From contig JAJFJI010000308.1 of the NCBI GenBank assembly GCA_021774205.1, positions 1 through 6,897 on the forward strand: a DNA stretch of 6,897 nucleotides, read 5' to 3'. A program made the translations under genes and the position numbers. Source of the DNA: Nitrosomonas sp. (lineage in GTDB: Bacteria > Pseudomonadota > Gammaproteobacteria > Burkholderiales > Nitrosomonadaceae). Of the stretch, positions 1-5,851 are shown one piece after another; position 1 is the first letter of the stretch; each line of letters opens with the position of its first letter. The notes under the pieces are model-generated. The model saw only the letters and a program-made list of their open reading frames with translations, was not told the origin of the DNA and did no database searches.

Positions 1-1008
1 ATGGAGCATCATCGCTGGCAACTGCAAACATTGGCGGCATTATATGCAGTTCGTCCGGACATGGTGATTGGCTTTGAAATGTTTCCTCGTCGGGTGCAAG
101 CCGTACTTGATCAATGGGTTGCGGGAGAACTGACAGAAAAGGAATTTCTTGTTAATGTGCAGTGGGGTATTGTTTGGAATACTGACGCTAATCTTTATCT
201 ACCCTTATTTCATTTTGCGCGCATGAATCGAATTCCAATGCGCGCACTGAATATTGAAACAAGTCTAAGAAAACAGGTTACTGAAAAGGGATTTGATAGT
301 GTTTCGGAGGAAGAACTTGAAGGCGTAACGCGTCCAGCTGAACCCAGTAGCGATTACCTGGATTTTTTGCTACCGATATACAAGCAGCATGATCGTACAG
401 GCAAAAAAGAAGGTGAGATTAGTTACAACGATCCCGATTTCAGACGTTTTATTGCCGGCCAACAGCTTTGGGACCGTGCGATGGCGCAGTTTATTCATTC
501 CGCACTTCATGGATCCGGCGGACCGGAGAAACCGCTAGTCGTTGGTATTATGGGAACTGGACATATTGTGCATGGCTATGGTGTACCACATCAATTGCGC
601 GATCTTGGCGTGGAAGATGTTTTTTCGCTGATACCGTGGGATGCTGGTAAATCATGCAAACAGTTTGTTAGTGGTGTCGCAGACGCCGTATTTGGCGTTA
701 TGTCTTATGTGTCACAATCCACGCAACCACTGCGCCAGCGATTGGGTATCCGTTTTGAGATAGCACATGGCGGTGCACATGTTCTGCAGGTTGAGCCCGG
801 CAGTATTGCAGAAGTAGCCAATCTTCAGGATGCCGATGTGATTACCGAGATAGCCGGTCTGGAAGTTAAGGATACCGATGACGTCATTAAAATCGTCAGG
901 CGTCAGGCGCCAGGCACCTGGTTGCCATTAACAGTTAAGCGAGGGGATGAAGTTATGGAAATCATTGCCAAGTTTCCCACGCTAGAGGATTCAGCAAGCC
1001 ATGATTAG
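1..1008 (+). CDS. ChaN-family (DUF399) lipoprotein with C-terminal PDZ domain, 5'-truncated
   Basis: ChaN proteins are envelope lipoproteins linked to iron or heme handling; E. coli and Campylobacter members bind heme. The visible part opens with MEHHRWQLQ, which matches the tail of the family motif LLGExHDxxEHH, so the Met at position 1 is probably internal. The real start, with any signal peptide and lipobox, should lie before the window. Other family blocks are GFEMFPRR (residues 24-31), VQWGIVW (53-59) and IMGTGHIVHGYGVPHQL (183-199, with His188 in the conserved GxGH). From about residue 250 to 328 there is a PDZ-like domain (HVLQVEPGSIAEVANLQDADVITEI), suggesting recognition of peptide C-termini or partner proteins. 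The stop overlaps the start of the downstream M1-like peptidase by 8 bases, implying translational coupling. The family call is firm; the heme or iron role here is inferred from relatives. Confidence 0.85.
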   Translation: MEHHRWQLQTLAALYAVRPDMVIGFEMFPRRVQAVLDQWVAGELTEKEFLVNVQWGIVWNTDANLYLPLFHFARMNRIPMRALNIETSLRKQVTEKGFDSVSEEELEGVTRPAEPSSDYLDFLLPIYKQHDRTGKKEGEISYNDPDFRRFIAGQQLWDRAMAQFIHSALHGSGGPEKPLVVGIMGTGHIVHGYGVPHQLRDLGVEDVFSLIPWDAGKSCKQFVSGVADAVFGVMSYVSQSTQPLRQRLGIRFEIAHGGAHVLQVEPGSIAEVANLQDADVITEIAGLEVKDTDDVIKIVRRQAPGTWLPLTVKRGDEVMEIIAKFPTLEDSASHD

Positions 1009-3034
1009 GCAATATTTAATTCGAACCTTATTATTCTTTTTTGCGTTATCTTTTCTTGGTGCCGGCGTTCTAGCGGCTAACAATCAAGAGAGCGAGATTG
1101 ACTATGACATTAACGTTCACATTGATCCGATAACGCGCAGTATAGAAGGGCGCAGTATTATTTCGGTGAGAAAACCAGGTGAGTTGATGCTGATATTGGG
1201 CCGTCATTTTGAAGTGACTCATGCAACGATGGATGACAGAGAATTAGAACCAGGCCGTGACAAACCCGGCTTGCAACATATTTGGCATATTCCATTCGGC
1301 TTCAGCCGATTACGCCGTATTGAAATCCATTGGCAGGGTAAGTTGACGAAACTGGATACGTCACTTGATCATCAGCAGACCCTCGGCAGAGCTGAGCCGG
1401 TAAGCGGTGAAATGGGTACTTTCCTACCTAAATCATCCAATTGGTATCCAACGATTACTGACTCGCTGGCAAGCTACCGGGTAGACCTGGCGCTGCCATC
1501 TGGACAGCGTGGATTGGTTGCCGGACAATTGCTTGAAGAATCTGATTCTGAGCAGGGTTATCAAGCAAGCTTTGAATTTTCATTCCCATCCGAAGGGATT
1601 GACTTGATGGCAGGTCCTTACGAAATAACTTCAGATACCGTTCAAGGTGCAAAGGGTAAGCAAATACAGTTACGTACTTATTTTCATCCGCAAATCAAAC
1701 ATCTTGCTCGTGGTTATATTGATTCTGTAAAGGACTATCTGACGCTTTATGAATCTTGGATCGGCGAATACCCATTTACCGAATTTAGCGTGGTATCCAG
1801 CCCGACACCGACCGGGTTTGGTATGCCAACACTGACTTACTTAGGTATTAGTGTTCTACAGCTTCCATTTATCCGTGCAACATCACTCGGGCATGAAGTA
1901 TTACACAATTGGTGGGGGAATGGGGTTTATCCAGATTACAAGCAAGGAAATTGGTCGGAAGGATTAACCACGTTTATGGCGGATTATGCCTATAAAGAAC
2001 ACGAAAGTGCTGAAGCAGCGCGTGAAATGCGATTAGGCTGGTTGCGGGACTTTGCTGCCTTGGCACCAGGGCAGGATTCGCCATTGGTATCGTTTACCTC
2101 ACGGACGCATGGCGCTTCTAAAATTGTGGGTTATAACAAGACAGCCATGCTTTTTCTTATGTTGCGTGATCAGCTTGGTGAGGAAATTTTCAATCACGCC
2201 ATTCAGGCGATATGGAATACGCAGCGTTTTAAAATTACTTCATGGAAACATCTGCAAAGTCTCTTTGAAATGGTAGCCGGGCGGGACTTGCAAGCTTTCT
2301 TTAACCAATGGTTAGAGCGATCAGGTGCACCGACAATTCATATCGTTGCCGCCGATCATATTAAATCCGATTCTGGTCATCAGTTAGCGATTACACTTGA
2401 ACAATCAGTGCCTGCCTACCAACTGCGTGTTCCGGTTGTTATTCGAAGTGCGGAAAATAAAGAAACCCGAATACTTGATTTTCAAGATCAGCGGAAGACA
2501 TTTAATATTGAAATACAAGCCCGGCCATTGGAAGTTACCCTTGACCCGGATTTGCGTTTATTTCGTCAACTGGAGTCAGGTGAAGCGCCGCCAATTCTGC
2601 GTGAGGTCATGGTTAACCAGGCAACAGAAACCATTCTTTTGCCAAAAAATGGCGGAGTTTTGAATGTTGCCAAGAACTTAGCCAGTAAACTTCAACACCG
2701 ATCACCAAAAATAAACGCTTCAGCCGATAAACTGCCAGCAGTACCCATGCTAGTGATTGGTTTGCAAAAACAGGTTGATGCATGGCTTATGAAGAACAAT
2801 TTGCCAGCAAGACCGGAAAGTGTGGCAAACAAAGGTAGTGCGCAAGCCTGGACATTCAGTCACCCGAATGGATCGACGCTTGCGATGGTATCAGCACGCG
2901 ATGCCGCTTCTCTTGAAGCCTTGATACGCCCATTGCCACATTATGGGCGGCAGAGTTATGTGATATTTGATGGACGGAAAATGATTGAACAAGGCGCCTG
3001 GCCGATAGAGGTACAAGCAATTGCGGTTAACTAG
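1001..3034 (+). CDS. Secreted M1-like zinc metallopeptidase (gluzincin)
   Basis: Predicted exported zinc peptidase of 677 residues. Residues 1-25 form a signal peptide: basic MIRQYLIR, a hydrophobic core, then VLA/ANN. The zinc site is HEVLH at 298-302, with Glu320 in NWSEGLTTF as third ligand, giving HExxH-x17-E where classical M1 enzymes have x18. Tyr378 in VGYNKTAML matches the M1 catalytic tyrosine. The GAMEN position holds GFGMPTLTY (272-280), so the glutamate that anchors the substrate N-terminus appears to be missing; cleavage specificity may differ from true aminopeptidases. The N-terminal ~200 residues are beta-rich as in M1. A C-terminal region from about 530 to 677 is not recognised. 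The start is supported by the signal peptide and by AGAGGA at 984-989, somewhat far upstream. It overlaps the ChaN-like gene by 8 bases and probably acts in the periplasm or on the outer membrane. Confidence 0.88.
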   Translation: MIRQYLIRTLLFFFALSFLGAGVLAANNQESEIDYDINVHIDPITRSIEGRSIISVRKPGELMLILGRHFEVTHATMDDRELEPGRDKPGLQHIWHIPFGFSRLRRIEIHWQGKLTKLDTSLDHQQTLGRAEPVSGEMGTFLPKSSNWYPTITDSLASYRVDLALPSGQRGLVAGQLLEESDSEQGYQASFEFSFPSEGIDLMAGPYEITSDTVQGAKGKQIQLRTYFHPQIKHLARGYIDSVKDYLTLYESWIGEYPFTEFSVVSSPTPTGFGMPTLTYLGISVLQLPFIRATSLGHEVLHNWWGNGVYPDYKQGNWSEGLTTFMADYAYKEHESAEAAREMRLGWLRDFAALAPGQDSPLVSFTSRTHGASKIVGYNKTAMLFLMLRDQLGEEIFNHAIQAIWNTQRFKITSWKHLQSLFEMVAGRDLQAFFNQWLERSGAPTIHIVAADHIKSDSGHQLAITLEQSVPAYQLRVPVVIRSAENKETRILDFQDQRKTFNIEIQARPLEVTLDPDLRLFRQLESGEAPPILREVMVNQATETILLPKNGGVLNVAKNLASKLQHRSPKINASADKLPAVPMLVIGLQKQVDAWLMKNNLPARPESVANKGSAQAWTFSHPNGSTLAMVSARDAASLEALIRPLPHYGRQSYVIFDGRKMIEQGAWPIEVQAIAVN

Positions 3035-3406
3035 CACTTTAGTTACGTTGATGGTGACGTTTCTTCATTTTCTTTTTTCTTTATCACCCTGACCTGTATG
3101 ATATTGGTTTTTTTCATGGTCTACGTATGGCGGAATTGTTACATGATCATTAGCGGGTATGGATGAAAATGCATACTTCCAGGGTGCCAACGGTGTTAGG
3201 CTTATGTTCCGTCAATGGAAGCCGGAGCTGCAAACGCAAAAATGCCAATCGTGTTACTTCAGGGTGCGGCTAGTCATTCTACCCGTTAGGCATATTTTGT
3301 CGAGCACCGCCGCTTGACCGTTAATCGGCTTTTGTTGCGTTCGGACCTGCGTGGAAATGGTGAATTACTTTGATCGGAAGACGTTGTATTAGTAGTTAAA
3401 TTAACT
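3035..3406. other. Intergenic region between the M1-like peptidase and phoB
   Basis: These 372 bases hold no intact gene. The first ~125 bases are T-rich on the + strand (long pyrimidine run around 3060-3083). They show no convincing terminator; the only pairing near the end of the peptidase gene is GGTGA/TCACC across a loop of about 25 bases. Positions 3159-3364 read as a broken alpha/beta hydrolase start, listed separately. The last ~40 bases must serve as the phoB leader, but I find neither a clear -35/-10 pair nor a Pho box (tandem CTGTCAT-like heptamers 11 bases apart). Confidence 0.7.
3159..3364 (+). pseudogene. Degraded N-terminal fragment of an alpha/beta hydrolase (lysophospholipase/S33-like)
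   Basis: Two reading frames together give a recognisable hydrolase N-terminus. From ATG 3159 the first frame reads GANGVRLMFRQWKPE, like the opening strand of monoacylglycerol-lipase-type hydrolases (DGVRL..R.W.PE). Around 3227-3230 the similarity moves to another frame, reading PIVLLQGAASHSTR, then a TAG stop at 3287, then AYFVEH and LLLRSDLRGNGE, ending at TGA 3371. The blocks match the family order: the HG oxyanion-loop strand (here QG) and the D-RG-G motif. The nucleophile GxSxG and the rest of the fold are absent; phoB begins 43 bases later. At least one frameshift, one stop and a 3' deletion are needed, so this is a relic. The assignment rests on motif reading without alignment. Confidence 0.55.
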
Positions 3407-4111
3407 ATGGCGACACAGATTTTAATCGTAGAAGATGAACCGGCAATTCAGGCTTTGATTACTTATGCTTTGGAGCAAGCGGGATATGCTGTTTTACAAG
3501 CGCAAAATGCGGAAAAAGCTTTGGAAATGATTAATGAAAAACTGCCGGATTTGGTTTTGCTAGATTGGATGTTGCCTAAAATGAGTGGCGTCGAATTTGC
3601 ACGGCTTATACGGCGTAAAGAACGAACGAAATTGTTACCTATCATTATGCTAACAGCCCGTGTTGATGAAAGTGATAAGGTCAGCGGGCTGGAAATCGGT
3701 GCGGATGATTATATTACCAAACCTTTTTCGCCGCGTGAATTAGTTGCCAGAATTAAGGCAGTGTTGCGACGGCGCCTACCGGAGCGGTCTGATGAATTGA
3801 TAGAAATTAACGAATTGCGCCTTGATCCAACGACACATCGTGTTTCAGTTTGCGATCACGAAGTAACACTGGGGCCGACGGAGTTCCGTTTGTTGTACTT
3901 TTTAATGACCCATGCCGAGCGAGTATATACCCGGGGACAATTACTTGACCGAGTTTGGGGTGATCATGTGTTTGTCGAAGATCGCACCGTCGATGTTCAT
4001 ATTCGCAGACTACGTAAGGTTCTGGAAGTCGTTAAAAAAGAAAAGTTATTGCAAACGGTAAGAGGGTCTGGTTATCGCTTTACTATTAGTGTTGAGGCGA
4101 GTGTGAGGTAG
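3407..4111 (+). CDS. phoB: Phosphate regulon response regulator PhoB (OmpR/PhoB family)
   Basis: DNA-binding response regulator of 234 residues (E. coli PhoB has 229), expected to activate phosphate-starvation genes when phosphorylated by PhoR. The receiver domain (about 3-120) has the acidic pocket Glu9/Asp10, the phospho-acceptor Asp53 in LLDWMLP, Thr83 in MLTAR and Lys105 in TKPF; Asp53, Thr83 and Lys105 fall at the same numbers as in E. coli PhoB. The winged-helix domain (about 130-230) includes LGPTEFRLL, RGQLLDRVWG, the recognition-helix segment VDVHIRRLRKVL and TVRGSGYRF. ATG 3407 is the only usual start codon after the in-frame TGA at 3371, yet no Shine-Dalgarno sequence precedes it. 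The next gene encodes the matching kinase 94 bases downstream. No phoU or pst gene is in view, so PhoB rather than another OmpR-type regulator is inferred from sequence character and from the PhoR partner. Confidence 0.9.
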   Translation: MATQILIVEDEPAIQALITYALEQAGYAVLQAQNAEKALEMINEKLPDLVLLDWMLPKMSGVEFARLIRRKERTKLLPIIMLTARVDESDKVSGLEIGADDYITKPFSPRELVARIKAVLRRRLPERSDELIEINELRLDPTTHRVSVCDHEVTLGPTEFRLLYFLMTHAERVYTRGQLLDRVWGDHVFVEDRTVDVHIRRLRKVLEVVKKEKLLQTVRGSGYRFTISVEASVR

Positions 4112-4205
4112 CATGGGTTAAATTTTCCGATTACAGTAAATATGACTATTAATCTGAAGATTTTATTAAATTTCAAAACTAACATCCTCCTTTGAGATTA
4201 TTTTT
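4112..4205. other. phoB-phoR spacer
   Basis: Ninety-four AT-rich bases separate two genes that often sit much closer. The only internal symmetry is AATCTGAAGATT at 4151-4162, too short a stem to act as a terminator. The 10-mer ATTACAGTAA at 4130-4139 recurs just after phoR at 5546-5555. No clear promoter or strong ribosome binding site is visible, so co-transcription of phoB and phoR remains the simplest reading. Confidence 0.5.
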
Positions 4206-5528
4206 GTGTCCGGTTTCTGGCAGCGCTCCTTCGGGATTATTTTTCTAACTTTTATCACTTTTGTGTTGTGGGCAATATCAGACGTTGTTATCGCCTTGAC
4301 ATTTTTTAGTGTTGCGTTGTTGTTGCTGGTGATACTTTATATTCGTCATTTGGTTGCGCTTGACCGATGGCTGCGAACTTCTGATCTGTCTTTATCCAGC
4401 ATACCTGATGCTTCCGGTGCGTGGGGTGATGTTTTTGCTGCTTTGGCTCGTTTTGTTCGTCAACATAGCCAAAGTCAGGAACGCATGAGTTTGGCGCTAG
4501 AACGTATGCAGCGTGCGACTTCAGCTATGCCGGATGGTGTCGTTATCCTAGATGAGAGTGATCATATTGAATGGTGTAATTCAATGGCGGAGCATCACTT
4601 GGGTATTAGTCTTGCACTTGATACTGGCCAGCAGATAACCTATCTGGTACGTCAATTACAGTTTGTCGGGTATCTGGCTGCTAAAGACTATAGCCGTCCA
4701 TTAATACTTAAGCATTCCCATCATCATCAATTAGTTCTTTCATTACAGTTGGTTCCTTATGGATATAAACAAAAACTGCTGATCAGTCGGGATATTACCC
4801 GCTTTGAGAAGATTGAAACCATGCGACGGGATTTTATTGCCAATATTTCGCATGAATTACGCACGCCACTTACCGTAATCGGGGGCTTCCTCGAGACATT
4901 GTCAGAAGAAGAGCAAACCGATGCGGCAATGAATAAGCAGGCACTGTCGTTAATGTCCGATCAAGCCAGGCGCATGCAACGTTTGGTAGAAGATTTGTTG
5001 ACCTTGTCGCGCTTGGAAAATGCGCTGAATCCGATGAAAGAGAAAAAAGTAGATGTCGCCATGATGTCGCGTGATTTGACCCGTGAAGCTGAATCCCTAA
5101 GTGCGGGGCGTCATCATATTAAGCTAAACCTTGCCACTGATGCCCAATTAACAGGAAGTGAAGACGAGTTGCGCAGTGCTTTCAGTAATCTGGTCAGTAA
5201 TGCTATCCGTTATACGCCAAATGAGGGGGAAATTATTCTGAGCTGGACGGTTCAAGATGGACAGGGTTTGTTTTTTGTTCAAGACAGTGGGATCGGCATT
5301 GAACCCGAGCATATTCCACGACTGACGGAACGTTTTTATCGAATTGATAGCAGCCGATCGCGTGAAACCGGCGGGACAGGCTTAGGATTGGCTATTGTCA
5401 AGCATGTACTGAACCGCCATCAGGCGCGTTTGGACATTGTCAGTAACGTAGGAAAAGGAAGTCGTTTCAATGTATGGTTTCCGGCAAAACGTCTGTTACT
5501 GGAATCTTCGGCTAATGATCAAGATTAA
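4206..5528 (+). CDS. phoR: Phosphate regulon sensor histidine kinase PhoR
   Basis: Membrane-bound sensor kinase of 440 residues (E. coli PhoR has 431), expected to phosphorylate and dephosphorylate the adjacent PhoB. Two hydrophobic segments near the N-terminus (about 8-25 and 27-46) leave almost no periplasmic loop, as in PhoR, which senses phosphate through the Pst/PhoU complex. A linker and PAS domain (about 100-195, with AMPDGVVILDESDHIEWCN) come before the HisKA domain, with phospho-acceptor His216 in FIANISHELRTPL. The ATPase domain has an N box (Asn328, Asn332 in SNLVSNAIRYTP), G1 DSGIGI (360-365), an F box (ERFYRID) and G2 GGTGLGLAI (389-397). The start is GTG; it is the first usual start codon after the in-frame TAA at 4167 and lacks a good ribosome binding site. 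The stop codon lies inside the left arm of a long inverted repeat. Confidence 0.9.
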   Translation: MSGFWQRSFGIIFLTFITFVLWAISDVVIALTFFSVALLLLVILYIRHLVALDRWLRTSDLSLSSIPDASGAWGDVFAALARFVRQHSQSQERMSLALERMQRATSAMPDGVVILDESDHIEWCNSMAEHHLGISLALDTGQQITYLVRQLQFVGYLAAKDYSRPLILKHSHHHQLVLSLQLVPYGYKQKLLISRDITRFEKIETMRRDFIANISHELRTPLTVIGGFLETLSEEEQTDAAMNKQALSLMSDQARRMQRLVEDLLTLSRLENALNPMKEKKVDVAMMSRDLTREAESLSAGRHHIKLNLATDAQLTGSEDELRSAFSNLVSNAIRYTPNEGEIILSWTVQDGQGLFFVQDSGIGIEPEHIPRLTERFYRIDSSRSRETGGTGLGLAIVKHVLNRHQARLDIVSNVGKGSRFNVWFPAKRLLLESSANDQD

Positions 5529-5681
5529 TTGCAATTATTCAGTGAATTACAGTAACTGTTCAGATTGCTCTTAACATTGGTCAGTTCAAGGCGCAAAATG
5601 TGGGTTTACACGTGTAAATAATCATTTTGTAACACCGAAATGGCGGATTGTAGGGGTAAGCTGAATAGTTACGATTAATTT
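5522..5681. repeat. Long inverted repeat with 22-base arms starting at the phoR stop
   Basis: Arms 5522-5543 and 5660-5681 pair along their whole length: 17 Watson-Crick pairs, four G-U pairs (5523/5680, 5530/5673, 5535/5668, 5543/5660) and one mismatch (5532 C against 5671 A). The phoR stop codon TAA (5526-5528) is in the left arm. Most departures from perfect symmetry keep pairing in RNA (G-U), which is suggestive of an RNA stem, although the arms are AT-rich and chance pairing is easier there. The 116-base interior contains the palindrome at 5594-5629. The right arm ends where the next hairpin begins, at 5680. Confidence 0.6.
5594..5629. repeat. 36-base interrupted palindrome around TTTACACGTGTAAA
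   Basis: The core TTTACACGTGTAAA (5605-5618) is a perfect 14-base palindrome. Outer arms CAAAATG (5594-5600) and CATTTTG (5623-5629) are also perfect reverse complements on the same axis, separated from the core by mismatched 4-base steps (TGGG and TAAT). A loopless core is more typical of a dimeric repressor site than of an RNA hairpin, but no promoter of a known gene is nearby. The function is unknown. Confidence 0.65.
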
Positions 5682-5744
5682 AGCTCAAATCTAATCTGAC
5701 AGATACCTAAAAAACGGGTAAATACCTATTCAGGTTTGAGCTAA
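5680..5744. repeat. 65-base two-tier hairpin (arms TTAGCTCAAATCT / AGGTTTGAGCTAA)
   Basis: The outer arms 5680-5692 and 5732-5744 form 13 consecutive pairs: ten perfect from the ends (TTAGCTCAAA/TTTGAGCTAA), then one G-U and two more. An inner stem, TACCT 5704-5708 with GGGTA 5716-5720, lies on exactly the same axis and closes a 7-base loop AAAAAAC. The two tiers are joined by an 11-by-11 internal loop. Neither side is followed by a T run, so this is not a standard intrinsic terminator. Confidence 0.65.
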
Positions 5745-5790
5745 TACATAATTCAGTAGCCTGAAAAACCATTTCATATTTGCTATCTGT

Positions 5791-5819
5791 GGCGGTAAGA
5801 TTTCCTAATAACCGTTTTT
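5791..5819 (+). terminator. Weak terminator-like hairpin downstream of phoR
   Basis: GGCGGT (5791-5796) can pair with ACCGTT (5811-5816), four Watson-Crick and two G-U pairs, across a 14-base loop. The T run TTTTT (5815-5819) overlaps the 3' arm. The stem is short and the loop large, and it lies about 265 bases after the phoR stop, so it is only a tentative terminator for + strand transcription. Confidence 0.25.
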
Positions 5820-5851
5820 CTTGATTCGTTTTAATGTATGTGGTTTTTCTG

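Larger units (their letters stand above)
5531..5772. repeat. Dispersed 12-base motif near GTAACTATTCAG, four good and two weak copies
   Basis: Copies by eye: GCAATTATTCAG (5531-5542, +), GTAACTGTTCAG (5552-5563, +), GTAACTATTCAG (5661-5672, - strand), ATACCTATTCAG (5722-5733, +). Weaker copies sharing mainly the TTCAG end are TACATAATTCAG (5745-5756, +) and the - strand of 5761-5772. The first two + copies start 21 bases apart, about two helical turns. The inverted copy can pair with either of the first two. The core TTCAG or its complement occurs six times in about 230 bases. The motif could be a binding site array or a consequence of element duplication. Confidence 0.5.
5529..5851. other. 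Convergent phoR-lgt intergenic region, rich in inverted repeats
   Basis: These 323 bases lie between two genes whose 3' ends face each other. No credible coding frame is present. The stretch is densely symmetrical: a 22-base-arm inverted repeat (5522-5681), an interrupted palindrome (5594-5629), a 65-base hairpin (5680-5744), a small hairpin TTCAG-TAGC-CTGAA (5752-5765) and repeated TATTCAG-type motifs, all described separately. Only one weak terminator-like hairpin (5791-5819) is seen. This is much more structure than a convergent spacer needs for two terminators. A structured RNA, a relic of a palindromic mobile element, or a protein-binding cluster are all possible. Confidence 0.6.

Noticed and set aside
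3053..3088. GGTGA/TCACC pairing with a T-rich interior after the M1-like peptidase gene
   Set aside because: A five-base stem with a ~25-base loop and no T run after the 3' arm is not a credible terminator.
3098..3166. Tiny hydrophobic open frame (22 codons, MILVFFMVYVW...) before the hydrolase relic
   Set aside because: No ribosome binding site or conservation evidence; the T-rich sequence would give hydrophobic codons by chance.
3195..3291. Two copies of GTTAGGC (3195-3201 and 3285-3291), 90 bases apart, like integron attC core sites
   Set aside because: No partner RYYYAAC core and no attC-like folded arms were found, and both copies are explained as codons of the broken hydrolase reading.
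4151..4170. AATCTGAAGATT followed by T-rich sequence, considered as a terminator between phoB and phoR
   Set aside because: Only a four-base AT-rich stem is possible with a usable loop, too weak to terminate transcription.
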